Assembly: GCA_002413045.1 (NCBI GenBank)
Contig: DHWF01000026.1
Coordinates: forward strand, 1-64,000
DNA length: 64,000 bases
Direction of reading: 5' to 3'
From: Chloroflexi bacterium UBA5189
Lineage (GTDB): Bacteria; Chloroflexota; Limnocylindria; Limnocylindrales; CSP1-4
The translations under genes were made by a program, and so were the position numbers. Of this stretch, positions 18,901-27,193 are shown piece by piece. A model generated the notes under the pieces. The model had not been told where the DNA came from. It did no database searches and was given only the letters and a program-made list of their open reading frames with translations. The number at the start of each line of letters is the position of its first letter. The stretch's first letter is position 1.

Positions 18901-19855
18901 AGCAACCGGCTTTGGTGGCACCGTCAACTACACCTACGACCTCGACGGGCGGACCCTGGTCGCCGGCACCGCGACATCGACGTGGACGCGCCAAGGTTGG
19001 CTCCAGACGTTTGCCCAGGGTGGAACCACTACCACCAATACCTACGATGGCACCGGCATGCGTTTTCAGGCCTCGACCGGCAGCCAGAACAACAAGAAGG
19101 TTCAGTTCGATTGGGACCCGAGTGTCGTGGCCGCGCAGCTCGTCGCCGAACGTGATGGCGCTGGCAGTCTCACTCGCCGCTACGTGAATGGCTACGACGC
19201 GATCTCGGTCTTTGGCACCAACAAGACGGGCTACTTCCACTACGACGGCCTCGGCTCAGTCGTCAACGTGACGTCCTCGACGGGCACAACATGGTGGACC
19301 TACACCTACTTCCCATTTGGCGTGGTGCGAGCCGAGACCAAGAACAACAATCAGGCCCTGGACAACGTGCTTCGCTTTGCTGGCGAGTACCGCGAGTCGA
19401 GCGGTCTCTACTACCTCCGCGCGCGGTACTACGACCCCGGCATCGGTCGATTTACTTCCCCCGACGCGATGCGGCAGGGCTTGGACATGCCCTATCAGGC
19501 CACGTGCGCCTACGCCAACAACAATCCGGTTCGGTACGTTGATCCTCTTGGTTTGGAATCCCAGCCCCCATGCCCAGACGCTCTCGAGCGCGCTGGACGC
19601 GTCCTCGCCGGACTGATCATGGTCCCTGGAGGTCTGCTTGTAACCGGCGTTGGCGTCGTGATGGTTGGAGCTGGTGCGGGTGAGGTGGTCGCCGCTCCGG
19701 CTGAGGCCGTCGCCACGGGGCCATTCGCGCTAGTCGCGCTCGGCTTTGGGGTTGAGGGTGGCCTCGAGGTTATTGGTTATGGTGGTGCGGCCGCGGGGCT
19801 CGGACTTGGCGTCAGTGGTGGAGGCATCGCCCTGATCGGGAGCGCTATCTGTTGA
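15920..19855 (+). CDS. Secreted RHS/YD-repeat protein with hydrophobic Gly-rich C-terminal tip
   Basis: A 1311-residue protein with GGAGG before the ATG. Residues 1-29 are a signal peptide ending VFAAG. A DUF6531-type start (PVNTATGNYTNHAIDAALPG) follows near residue 195. More than 25 YD repeats such as TTYAYDAANNLTTVTD then build the shell. The RHS core (GLYYLRARYYDPGIGRF) and NNNPVRYVDPLGL lie near residue 1160-1215 and mark the usual autoproteolysis boundary. The remaining ~95 residues are the variable tip: LAGLIMVPGGLLVTGVGVVM and later Gly/Ala-rich hydrophobic segments, no polar catalytic motif. A pore-forming or membrane-acting toxin is the best guess. The next gene overlaps by 4 bp and encodes a membrane protein, as expected for immunity. 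Confidence 0.85.
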   Translation: MRKLGTKRLVGCLSAFVLLGVNAGLVFAAGPVASGTPSSPPGGHGRVSPLVLGSPMVLPHGGSVVVQITRTLTAASTNDLSLSQPFSQFLSPDISHHTVNVAVGTFNAGDNLVFSLHSSFTGQDYLTTGDHAQVTQFGPDAWAVGWEDWVDQSYNDAEMVVCFGTIVSGCPLAPAQTFGPGSSGSAAFPQATQAEPVNTATGNYTNHAIDAALPGRGLGFEFSRTYNSLSTDVGVLGIGWTHSYASSIQTNADGSATYISENGSRAVYASDGAGGYLRPPGAYGVLTPVGGGGFDLLKKNQVRLRFDASGRLTSETDRNGNTVTLGYVAGQLTTITDTVGRVITLGYDGQGHLASLAFPPSRTLTYQYDASGRLWKVTDPENGVTTFTYDAQSRLATITDANNHQLVANTYGTDGRVSEQVDARGYHTLFAWDSGTQTSTMTDARGGQWIDRYNYGILVSSTDPVGDTTQYSFDANLGMSAKIDANGHTWPSINDSFGNILLRKYPTPADYSESWTYNARNDPLTHVDRRGNTTTYTYDAAGNLKTVTGPAPVSPATTYNYDPAGTGLMLSVVDPRGKTTSFAYDAQGNRNQATTPLGNITTMTFDAAGRMLTRVEPRGNVVGGNPAQYTTTFTYDGLDRLRTTTTPLGAVTTVAYDPAGNRTSVTDGNNHATTYAYDAANNLTTVTDALLKPTTYAYDEVGNQISRTDANSHLTSYTYDLAKRMLTETQPLGRTWTYTYSPTGKVTKVVDPIAAATPDPSDYQVINAYDELDRLVSADFGASGTTTYGYDANDNRTSVVNPTGTATYGYDVLNRLSSYRFGSRGIDYIYDQSTNVTKRTYTDGTVVDLAYDNDARLATVTSAGAVTTYGYDAAGNLTSTTLPAANGYVETRTYDRTGRLTEVKNQKGAAVLSRSTYTLDPAGNTTSTQTTTETTNYQYDADNRVTEACYTASCTGGTDPFRRYTFDPVGNRLTEARSAGTTTFAYDALDELTQATGFGGTVNYTYDLDGRTLVAGTATSTWTRQGWLQTFAQGGTTTTNTYDGTGMRFQASTGSQNNKKVQFDWDPSVVAAQLVAERDGAGSLTRRYVNGYDAISVFGTNKTGYFHYDGLGSVVNVTSSTGTTWWTYTYFPFGVVRAETKNNNQALDNVLRFAGEYRESSGLYYLRARYYDPGIGRFTSPDAMRQGLDMPYQATCAYANNNPVRYVDPLGLESQPPCPDALERAGRVLAGLIMVPGGLLVTGVGVVMVGAGAGEVVAAPAEAVATGPFALVALGFGVEGGLEVIGYGGAAAGLGLGVSGGGIALIGSAIC

Positions 19856-20538
19856 CACTCGAGTCCAACTCCAACTGGGTTACAGCCCGGTTAAGTTTGA
19901 TCGGCCTACCGATCGTCGCAACCATCGCTGCGGTCCTTCTATTTGGTGTCGGCAGCCTCGGCGTCGATGTGGGCGTGATGGCTGTGTTAGCTATTTTGGT
20001 GCCTGTCGTCGCTGCCATTGCGATGCGCGGCGATCGAATGTACAGCGAGTCCGGTCAGCTCCTTGTTCCGGCTGGAGCATTCGAGATTGCGGCAGTTACC
20101 TTGTCGCTCTCGTTCCTCGCGCTGGTGGCAGGCGTTCTCGTATCGGCGCATTCGATCGATTCGCAACTCAAGAGACTCGACGCGCTACTACCACTAGGCG
20201 CTGTACTTCCGCTCGCTGCGCCATACGCTTGGTCGTGGGTCACCGGCTCGCGGCATGGGCGAACGGCGACCACCGGATTCGCCGGTCTATACGCAGTGGG
20301 CGCCGTTGTCTTGGCCGTTGCTCGAGCTCAATCCGGGGACACCGTGCTCGCAGCTCTCGAGGTCGCACTGGCATTCATCTTCGGGGTGCTCGGGTGGCAC
20401 GCACCCACTCGGAGCGACGAGCGCAAAGCCTCCGGCCTTGAAGGCCCTTCTCTCCTCCGCCTCCTCGGAACCCTGGCTGCGACCGGCTCCGTGGTGATGA
20501 TCGGAAAGATGGTTGAGATCGCGCTTAGGCATATTTGA
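19852..20538 (+). CDS. Polytopic membrane protein, candidate immunity protein for the RHS toxin
   Basis: A 228-residue protein starting at a TTG that overlaps the RHS stop (TTGA). It has about seven hydrophobic segments, for example LIGLPIVATIAAVLLFGVG, VMAVLAILVPVVAAIAM and AGLYAVGAVVLAVA, and a final helix ending in ALRHI. No family recognised. A multi-span inner-membrane protein directly coupled to an RHS gene with a hydrophobic tip fits immunity against a membrane-targeting toxin. This is inference from position and topology. Confidence 0.6.
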   Translation: MTLESNSNWVTARLSLIGLPIVATIAAVLLFGVGSLGVDVGVMAVLAILVPVVAAIAMRGDRMYSESGQLLVPAGAFEIAAVTLSLSFLALVAGVLVSAHSIDSQLKRLDALLPLGAVLPLAAPYAWSWVTGSRHGRTATTGFAGLYAVGAVVLAVARAQSGDTVLAALEVALAFIFGVLGWHAPTRSDERKASGLEGPSLLRLLGTLAATGSVVMIGKMVEIALRHI

Positions 20539-20590
20539 GAGCCTCGACCGCCGGATCCGGGCCCCGCACTGGGAGCGCTTCTCGAGCGTA

Positions 20591-20977
20591 ATGGTTCGCT
20601 CGCTTGGCCGGCCTAGGAGGGATCTTCACCGCCGCACTCAATCTACTCCCGTGTCACAGCGGCTGCATGAGCCTTTGCCAGCGCGCTGGACGGTCGTCCT
20701 CGGCTCGTATAACCCGGGCGATCGCCGCTGGTCCATCAGCGCAGTCGGTCCACATCCGGGCCGCGGCGAGCTCTCTGTCTACGTCACCGGCTTCGGCGCA
20801 GACGAGCTCGAAGCGGTGCGGGATCTCGATGCTCGCCTGCGGGGCGAGCGCAGCGAAGGACCGAGGAAGCTCGATGAGCTCCGGGTCCGCCTTCGCTGCG
20901 CCTATCTTGACGGAGCCGAGACGTGGGCTCAGCAAAACTCCGGCGTCCTCTTCGGGCGGACGAGCTCGGGCGTGTGA
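20591..20977 (+). CDS. Hypothetical small protein
   Basis: A 128-residue product; the frame is open back to 20513 but that would overlap the previous gene. The conserved-looking part starts at LPARWTVVLGSYNPGDRRW and continues with GRGELSVYVTGFGADELEAVRDLDARL and a final helix with RLRCAYLDGAETWA. This strand-helix pattern occurs in uncharacterised actinobacterial and chloroflexal proteins. The first 35 residues are Arg-rich and may not be translated. Function unknown. Confidence 0.45.
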   Translation: MVRSLGRPRRDLHRRTQSTPVSQRLHEPLPARWTVVLGSYNPGDRRWSISAVGPHPGRGELSVYVTGFGADELEAVRDLDARLRGERSEGPRKLDELRVRLRCAYLDGAETWAQQNSGVLFGRTSSGV

Positions 20978-21007
20978 TCGAGCGGTTCCCGGGGCGCTAG
21001 CGAGCCC

Positions 21008-22084
21008 TCAGGCGAGAGCAGCCAACCGCTCGCGCACATCGCGGTAGGCGGGGTCGGCGCCGTAGAGGTGCTCGAAGTCAGCCCGAGCCTTCGCCTTCTG
21101 GCCGGCTTGCTCGTAGGCGAGGGCGCGGTCGTAGCGGACGGTGGCGAGGAGCCCCTCGTCGCGGTTGGCCGTCTTGGCAAGGGCCTCCTTGAACGCGTCG
21201 AAGGCGGCCGTCTGGTGGCCGAGGGCTGACAACGCAGCCGCCCGCATGTGGATGAGCGCTACGGTCAGGTCGTTGTCGTTCTTCGCATGCGCCGTGACCT
21301 CCACGACACCGTCGTAGTCACCGTCAGCGAAGAGGAGATCGGCGAGCGAAAGCTGGATGGCGGGGTCAGTCGGGTTGGCCTCGTGCAACTGCTGGATGAG
21401 CCCGATGGCGTCCTCGAGCCGGCCTGATTGCTGGTAGGCCTCGGCTAGGAGCAGGGTCGCCCCGGTTGTGTCGAAGGGCACACGGGCCGAGATCAGCTCG
21501 GTGATCTTCACGCCGATCTCGAGGGACGAGCGGCCTGGCGGCAGGAACTTCGCGAGGTACTTGTCGGGAAAGGTGGCGTGTGCCGTGACGAGCGCCTCGA
21601 GGTGGGCGATGGCGCGCGGCATATCGGCGTCGTCTTCCAGAGAGATGGCCGTCAGCAGGTGGGCCGACAGCGCCTGTGGATCGGCGGCGAGCGCAGCCTC
21701 GAAGGCCACCGCGGCTGCCGCCTTGTTCCCGGTGAGGTATGCGACCAGTCCCTCGCGGAAGCGCTTCTCGGCTGCGCTCGCGAACAGCCCGGCCTTTGGC
21801 AGGAACGGAGCGGCTTGGGCGCCTGACACGACGACAGGCGGCGCGGGCCTGGCGATTTGCCGCGGCTGAGCGCTGCGTGACGCTGTGGCGTGACCTCGAC
21901 CTGACACCGACATGTAGGAGACGCCGGTGCCTGGGATGCCGATCGTCCTCGTCGTGCGGCCCGACGAGTGGACCGAATACCGAGCGCCGCGCACGCCGGC
22001 GGACAGCCCGATCCCGGTCTTGGTGACGTTGAGTCGAATACCAGGAGCGATCTTGATGCTCCGGCGAAGCCGCATGTAGCCCAC
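21008..22084 (-). CDS. DUF4236 domain plus TPR repeats protein
   Basis: I use the GTG with GAGGAG at good distance (358 residues); the ATG three codons later also fits family starts, and the frame stays open further upstream. Residues 4-60 are DUF4236: MRLRRSIKIAPGIRLNVTKT then GLSAGVRGARYSVHSSG and TIGIPGTGVSY. After a Pro/Ala linker, ~230 residues form at least six TPR-like helix pairs, such as RFREGLVAYLTGNKAAAAVA and GATLLLAEAYQQSGRLEDAI. DUF4236 is a short beta domain of unknown role, and TPRs bind partner proteins. No membrane segment. It is convergent with the previous gene. Confidence 0.75.
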   Translation of the reverse strand: MGYMRLRRSIKIAPGIRLNVTKTGIGLSAGVRGARYSVHSSGRTTRTIGIPGTGVSYMSVSGRGHATASRSAQPRQIARPAPPVVVSGAQAAPFLPKAGLFASAAEKRFREGLVAYLTGNKAAAAVAFEAALAADPQALSAHLLTAISLEDDADMPRAIAHLEALVTAHATFPDKYLAKFLPPGRSSLEIGVKITELISARVPFDTTGATLLLAEAYQQSGRLEDAIGLIQQLHEANPTDPAIQLSLADLLFADGDYDGVVEVTAHAKNDNDLTVALIHMRAAALSALGHQTAAFDAFKEALAKTANRDEGLLATVRYDRALAYEQAGQKAKARADFEHLYGADPAYRDVRERLAALA

Positions 22085-22198
22085 TGGCCGCTCCTCCATC
22101 CGTATGCGCGAGGTCAGGATCCGTCTCACCGATCTCGATCAGACTTCGGGTCCGCGCCCTCCGCCACGTCTTGTAGCCAGGTTTTGACCGAAGGCGAG

Positions 22199-22540
22199 TC
22201 ACCAACTCTTGAGCGCCGCCTCGTCAAGCAGCCCGATGTCGCTTTGAGGCACGCCCGCCGGCTCAAGCTCACGAGCCAACCACAGGGGCAAGGAGACTGG
22301 GGCGGACTCCGGCTCGGGGGACCGCCTTGCCGCGGGCACCTTGGTCCGCAGCACCTCCCAGAACTCTTCACTGCCGTTTTCAGCTGGTCGGCGAGGATCG
22401 TCTTGAAACGTCCGGGGCTCATGGTCTTGGAGCCGGCGCGCGAAGCATCCATGATCAGGATGTCGTCGTCGAGCTCATTCTCGAAGTAGTCGCGGTCACT
22501 GGATCGTGATCGATCCTCGGTCCACTTGTCTTACTTGAGG
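22199..22540 (-). pseudogene. Frameshifted gene remnant
   Basis: Two adjoining minus-strand frames read as one natural protein: first DYFENELDDDILIMDASRAG and GRFKTILADQLK, then after a frame change near 22375 EEFWEVLRTKVPAA and LPLWLARELEPAGV, ending at the TGA at 22199. A stop lies upstream of the first part and no start with a ribosome-binding site is present. I do not recognise the family. Confidence 0.4.
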
Positions 22541-22605
22541 GAATTCGCGGATCTCGGTCCAGTGTGCTTGCCGATCGCCAAGGATCGGGGTCTGCAGGAG
22601 CCGCG

Positions 22606-22737
22606 CTACTTGCCCTTCTTGTGGCCCCTGCGGAGGGTCTGGGCGGCTTTGCGTTCGTCCGTCTCGCGCGTATGCGGGTCTTGCAACTTCTTGCCGGCGT
22701 CGCTGAGCTCCTGTTTCGTTGGCTTCTTTTCGGGCAA
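22606..22737 (-). CDS. Small basic protein, 43 residues
   Basis: TTG start 6-7 bp after AGGAG; the ATG close by is in another frame. The product is very hydrophilic: KKPTKQELSDAGKKLQDPHT, then a Lys/Arg tail ending RRGHKKGK. No Cys, no membrane segment. Composition resembles small nucleic-acid-associated or stress proteins, but no family is recognised. It lies between the remnant at 22199-22540 and the tandem-module gene, both on the same strand. Confidence 0.5.
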   Translation of the reverse strand: MPEKKPTKQELSDAGKKLQDPHTRETDERKAAQTLRRGHKKGK

Positions 22738-22858
22738 CTCATTTCTCCTGTCTGAGGGTGCGAATGACGGGCGATGTCTCAGGCCCGATCAGTCCAGTCC
22801 GGGACCCTTCTGCCGCTGCATTTGGGTCCCGGACTGAGAAGGACGCGATCGACGTGGC

Positions 22859-25006
22859 CTATGGCCCGGGCTGACGAACGCAGAATCCCACTGCCTTCGA
22901 GGCCTGATGACCCCCACCGCCGCTGTTGAGGATGGCTCGGTCGGTAGCCCAGACGACGAGCACATAGCCGCAAGGCTGCATGCCGGCCGTGTTGAGCGAC
23001 CACGTGTCGCCAGGCGCGGTCGCGGTCTGCACTGATCCACTGGTTGGACTTAGCTGCAAGGCAGGGGCACCGAATGGCGACGTACCAAGGCTGTAGGAGC
23101 CGAGGTATTCGTCTCGGGCAACGAAGTGCCCGTTCATCAGGACGCCGGCGTTGAAGTCCTTGCAGTTGCCGCCGCTGTCGATGTTGATGTCGACCTCGGG
23201 CCCCGTGTTATCGAGTTGCAGCCGGTGGATCACCGAGCCAACAACATGTGCGACGTCTGGCATGGTCGCAAGTTCGAGGACGACCTCCCAAAGCTCATCG
23301 CCGGTCGTGTCCCACTCGCCGAGGATGTCCTCTGCGTTGAAGTTCTCGTCCGTGTAGGCGAAGAAGCCGTCGGAATTGAGTGGATTGGACGGCGTAAAGA
23401 CCGTGCCGGTGGTGTCCTCAAGGGTGAGCGGCGTCTTGATCGGGGTCCACGACGCCGGCGGGTCGGCGAGCCGCTTGACCTGGAGCCGGTAGTACCAACC
23501 TGGGAAAGCGGGCCCTTTGACGGCAACCCTGAGTCCAAACGGGCATGGCCGGCCGGCGCTATCGGGCGGCAGGAGGCTGAACTCGAAGAAGGCATCGGCC
23601 TTGGTCAGGCCAGTTACGCCATCGAGCTTGCCGACGGGAATGCTGCCCAGGCTTCGGATGATCGGCTGCGGGCCAACGATGGCTGGACCGGGCTTGATGA
23701 CAACGTGGCTGTCGAGCCGATTGCCCCAATAGGGCACCGCGTCGGGATCGGTCGTGGACGGCGGCGTCGCCCACGAGAGGACGGCCCGGATGCGAGACGG
23801 CCGCGTGTCTGCGCAGCCACGTCGCAGGGCATCGAGGCTGTGGCGGAGCAAAGCCGTGTAGTGGAGGCCATCGGCAGGAACTGACGAGATGTCATGGACG
23901 GGCACTTCCGCCGTGCCGAGGTACGTCCACTCGCACTTGTCGCCCCAGTCGGCCCAGAACGCGACGTACTCGAGACTGCCCTTGGTGCACAGATCGCCCG
24001 AATATCCCGCTGGTCGCTTCACGGCGAACGTGGCGACCAGCCAGTCATGCTCGGGGTCGAGCGCGAGGCAGTCGAGCTCCTCGTAGCCGACGTCGCCCTT
24101 TGTGTTCACGAGATCGGAAATGGCCTTGCCCCAATCGACGCCGGCGGCCTTCCACTCGGCCGACTTTGCTTCGGCAAAGTCGGTACTCACGTCGGTGCTG
24201 AGCATGGCCATCTGCAGATCGGCCAGGCCGAAGCGATGGGGCTCGACGAGGTGTTTCTGGCCATCCTTCGGCGGCGCGTAGGCCACGGCAAGATCGCCCA
24301 CCGTCAGGGGTGGCGGTGGCGGGAGCTTGATCGGCTTGATCGTCGATTCGAGCAGCTCAAGGGGCAACTTGACCTTCTCGAAAGCCAGCGGATCGAGCTG
24401 CTTGATCAGGCACCAGAATGAATTCTCGGGCTCAAGCTGGATGCTGGCGTCGAGGACATTGCCCCACACCGGGGGCACGTTTGGATCGACAGACGGCACC
24501 TGGTTCCATGCCAAGACCGCCCGCACGCGTGGGAGGACCGGGTCGAAGCAGCAGTCCCCCTTCTCATCAAGCCGCACGCTGACCGTATAGGTCAGCGGCT
24601 TGACGGCCGCACCTGCGCAATCGTTGGTGTCAGCGATGTCGTGGACCTCAAAGCCGGCCACGCCGGCGTCCTGCCAGCCGCTGCCCGAGTCGACGAAGAA
24701 GCGGACGTATTCTCGCGACCCGGCTTGGCAGAGATCGCCGCCGTAGCCGCTCGCGCGCTTGATCTCGACCGTGGCATTGATCTGACGGCGTGCCGGGTTG
24801 AACCCGATGCAGGTCAACTCCTCGTACCACGTGTTCGACTCGACGGCGAGGATCGCTTCGTACGAGCTCTTCTTGAGGTTGCCGAAGTAGTTCGGATTGC
24901 CTGCCAGAAGGGTCCGGAACGAGCCTCGGGCGGCGACCAGTTCCTTGCTTGGGGCCTTCAAACGGTCAGGACGCGCCCGGCTGACGGTCTTATCGTCTGT
25001 AACCAT
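22859..25006 (-). CDS. Large beta-rich protein with two tandem Cys-containing modules (regulon member)
   Basis: A 715-residue protein with GAGG before ATG. Two homologous modules of ~170 residues occupy ~50-215 and ~305-470. Each has YEEL(T/D)C, a beta core, GYxGDLCxxGSxEYV, VHDI and R(I/V)RAVL(A/S)W followed by WGN. The C-terminal ~230 residues form another beta domain with LQLDNTGPEVDI and a final DTWSLNTAGMQPCGYVLVVWATDRA, like a secreted beta-sandwich. No signal peptide or membrane segment is present. The conserved Cys suggest metal or disulfide roles. The promoter carries the 17-bp element. A truncated, frameshifted relative lies at 50524-52345. Function unknown. Confidence 0.7.
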   Translation of the reverse strand: MVTDDKTVSRARPDRLKAPSKELVAARGSFRTLLAGNPNYFGNLKKSSYEAILAVESNTWYEELTCIGFNPARRQINATVEIKRASGYGGDLCQAGSREYVRFFVDSGSGWQDAGVAGFEVHDIADTNDCAGAAVKPLTYTVSVRLDEKGDCCFDPVLPRVRAVLAWNQVPSVDPNVPPVWGNVLDASIQLEPENSFWCLIKQLDPLAFEKVKLPLELLESTIKPIKLPPPPPLTVGDLAVAYAPPKDGQKHLVEPHRFGLADLQMAMLSTDVSTDFAEAKSAEWKAAGVDWGKAISDLVNTKGDVGYEELDCLALDPEHDWLVATFAVKRPAGYSGDLCTKGSLEYVAFWADWGDKCEWTYLGTAEVPVHDISSVPADGLHYTALLRHSLDALRRGCADTRPSRIRAVLSWATPPSTTDPDAVPYWGNRLDSHVVIKPGPAIVGPQPIIRSLGSIPVGKLDGVTGLTKADAFFEFSLLPPDSAGRPCPFGLRVAVKGPAFPGWYYRLQVKRLADPPASWTPIKTPLTLEDTTGTVFTPSNPLNSDGFFAYTDENFNAEDILGEWDTTGDELWEVVLELATMPDVAHVVGSVIHRLQLDNTGPEVDINIDSGGNCKDFNAGVLMNGHFVARDEYLGSYSLGTSPFGAPALQLSPTSGSVQTATAPGDTWSLNTAGMQPCGYVLVVWATDRAILNSGGGGHQASKAVGFCVRQPGP

Positions 25007-25098
25007 CGGTCTGCCTCACGATCCGATTCACGCGCACGGCCGGCGCCGCAGGCCGGGCTTTGCGGTGACGCAAGCAAACGCTCCTCGTGTGGCGGCGT

Positions 25099-25115
25099 CT
25101 ACTGGGGAAAACCCT
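25099..25115 (-). promoter_or_regulatory. 17-bp regulon element (site 3)
   Basis: On the minus strand: AGGGTTTTCCCCAGTAG, 92 bp before the tandem-module gene. The -35-like TTG is replaced by TAG, and no good -10 is seen 17 bp on. Site 4 for the divergent plus-strand gene lies 324 bp away. Confidence 0.65.
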
Positions 25116-25438
25116 TGCGTGATTCGGCCGGCGGGTCCGTGGGCCGCGCTGGGCTTGACATCTTCGGAGATGGCATCGAAGCCAGGATGTCGGCGATGTG
25201 GCCGAGGGCCCGAAACGGAGCGACCGCCTTTTCCCTTTTCGGTCGCCCTGGTCGAGGCCAGGCCGGTCCTCTCGCGATGCTGGCAATAAGGCGAATGCGC
25301 GATCTGGACGAAATGTGATCTGGGTGGCGACGCGGAGCGGCAACGACCGCCTTCGGGTTGTCAAATTCGTCGGAGGTGGCTCGCTTTCGAAGCCCTCCCG
25401 GCTCAAAATCCACGTTCGCACGAGAGCGGTCGCCCCTA

Positions 25439-25455
25439 AGGGTTCTCCCCAATTG
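25439..25455 (+). promoter_or_regulatory. 17-bp regulon element (site 4)
   Basis: AGGGTTCTCCCCAATTG reads towards the 139-residue gene, 128 bp before its ATG. TTGGCG begins at the last bases, and GAAGAT follows after 17 bp. Confidence 0.7.
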
Positions 25456-25583
25456 GCGGGATCGAATCTGTGCGAGAAGATCCAACCTAGGGCGAGTGTC
25501 GACACAGCCGGACCGCCGACCCGGTCGAGTCCTTCCAGTTTGGGTCTACCGGAATCCGTCGCCCCGCATGAACGAGGTGAGCA

Positions 25584-26003
25584 ATGACCGAGATCTGGAC
25601 GGCGCGGCCGGCGGCTGGATTTGTCAAGCTTGAATACACGCCCGGGGGGCAATATCCCCTACAAGGCGAGCACACGCTTGCCATGCCTCCGGGCTATGAC
25701 CCAAATGCCCCAAACCACAACCCTCTCGCGGTTGGCTTTCCCACGGTAACCCCATTCCTCGCCGGTTTCGACGTCGACTTCGGAACTGAGGCAAACCCTG
25801 TCGACCACCACCTCCGTCAGCTGCGAATCGACGTACGAACTGGAGAACATGGTTGGAATACGGTGGAGGGCGAGGGCGGATTTATTTCCCAGGGTCCGGT
25901 TGTCGAGGTCGTGGTCGGTCTTCGCGACAGCTCCGGGGGCGATCCGCCGGACGATCCCTTCGTCTGTTGGTTGAATATCTCCGCCCTCGTGGTCTATCCC
26001 TAG
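25584..26003 (+). CDS. Small beta-rich hypothetical protein (regulon member)
   Basis: A 139-residue soluble protein with GAGGTGA before the ATG. Predicted strands include AGFVKLEYTPGG, LAGFDVDFG, LRQLRIDVRTG and VVEVVVGLRDSS, ending in WLNISALVVYP. This looks like a single beta sandwich. There is no signal peptide. It is divergent from the tandem-module gene, and both have their own copy of the regulon element. I do not recognise it; a structural or carbohydrate-binding role would fit the fold but is a guess. Confidence 0.6.
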   Translation: MTEIWTARPAAGFVKLEYTPGGQYPLQGEHTLAMPPGYDPNAPNHNPLAVGFPTVTPFLAGFDVDFGTEANPVDHHLRQLRIDVRTGEHGWNTVEGEGGFISQGPVVEVVVGLRDSSGGDPPDDPFVCWLNISALVVYP

Positions 26004-26433
26004 GTTGTCGCCTTTTGCCGATTGATCTCGGCCGTCGGGCCTACCTTGAGGAGGGTTGCGACGATCGAATGGTCGTCATGTCGCCGCCGGTTGTGTCAAC
26101 CTCTATGGGATCGGATTTAGCGCAGCCCGATCAATAGCTAGTGGGTTTTGCTTGGACGGCGCCGCCGAAGATGACTGGAAGGCCGGTGACGGCGGCAGCC
26201 CTCCATCGGGGTGATGCAACCGAGTGAAGGATCCCAGACTATCTAGATGAGCAGCCCTGAAGAAAGTCGCGGCTGACACCGAGCCGCCCCCCGTGAAACC
26301 CAACGGGTGGAACGCGCGAGTCGCCGGGATCGCGAGCCGCGAAGCCTGCACGCGGACACGAACATGTGGGCACTGAATCATGCGAGGAACAAGGTCGGCT
26401 CGCCGACCGTAAGCGGCACCCGGCCGAGATGCT
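26004..26433. other. Intergenic stretch without supported gene
   Basis: Only short frames without ribosome-binding sites are present, and no regulon element. GC-rich repeats of GGC/GCC occur but no clear terminator. Confidence 0.45.
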
Positions 26434-26766
26434 CTAGGACGGGGAGACCGATGACCCGGGCGTAGGCGTCACCGTGCTCTTTTGTCCGCCGACATTTACG
26501 AAGATGAAGAGAATGAACACGGCTAGTCCCAAGAACGCAATCGCAGATCCGAAGCTCTCGACCTTCTCGCCCAATGATTGGTTCGGTTGCAAAGCCCTGG
26601 TCAACGCCGTGAAGAGTTTCTGAATCGCCTCCTCGATTAGTTGCAAAAGGGTCTTCGGCCCCGCGAGTGCCGCTCGCTCGCGGTCGCGCAGCCAAGCCCC
26701 CAAGAGGTTGACGAGGAACCCGATGACGATCAGGCCGATCGATACCCAAAGCAGCGTGAGGTCCAT
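26434..26766 (-). CDS. Small two-span membrane protein
   Basis: A 110-residue protein with helices LLWVSIGLIVIGFLVNLLGA and FLGLAVFILFIFVNV separated by an amphipathic region (TLLQLIEEAIQKLFTALTRAL). The tail is Thr/Ser/Pro rich. No family recognised. It follows the protease pair on the same strand, 78 bp after the small I9-like gene, and may be the last gene of that operon. Confidence 0.6.
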   Translation of the reverse strand: MDLTLLWVSIGLIVIGFLVNLLGAWLRDRERAALAGPKTLLQLIEEAIQKLFTALTRALQPNQSLGEKVESFGSAIAFLGLAVFILFIFVNVGGQKSTVTPTPGSSVSPS

Positions 26767-26844
26767 AGTCCAGCGCTTCCCTCCGGCGAGCGCCTTCGAG
26801 ATCTAGCTGGCAGCGGCGTCGCCGACCCTAACTTAGTGCCCTCG

Positions 26845-27186
26845 TCAATCGTCCGGGATCGGTCCCTCCTCATCCCCGCGCACGGACGGCCGGACCTCGG
26901 GCACTGGCGCTCCGGCTAGGCCTGAGGCGATCTCGGGCTGGTCCAACAGGATGCTCAGGTAGTTGGGCGACGCGGACACGATGAGCGTCCTCAGATGCAG
27001 GAGGACGTTGACGCCTTCCGGCTCTTCGCCTGCCGCGAGGCTGACCCGTCTGATCAACGCGTCTGCGACCTCCTGGACGTCCTCGCTTGCGTCCGCGTCA
27101 AATTCATGCACGTAGAACGCAGCGTCGATCGTGCCCGTCCCGGCAGCAAGCTGGCGTTTCAGCTCGGCGTCGATCTTCGCGGTCAT
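26845..27186 (-). CDS. Small acidic protein downstream of subtilase, possible propeptide-like inhibitor
   Basis: A 113-residue protein starting 7 bp after the subtilase stop. The core AAFYVHEFDADASEDVQEVA followed by NVLLHLRTLIVSASPNYL and ILLDQPEIASGLA recalls the strand-helix-strand pattern of I9 propeptides, which fold subtilases and inhibit them. The subtilase next door does not have an obvious separate I9 domain, so a partner supplied in trans is plausible. The C terminus is acidic and disordered. Similarity is by pattern only. Confidence 0.45.
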   Translation of the reverse strand: MTAKIDAELKRQLAAGTGTIDAAFYVHEFDADASEDVQEVADALIRRVSLAAGEEPEGVNVLLHLRTLIVSASPNYLSILLDQPEIASGLAGAPVPEVRPSVRGDEEGPIPDD

Positions 27187-27193
27187 CGTGGAT

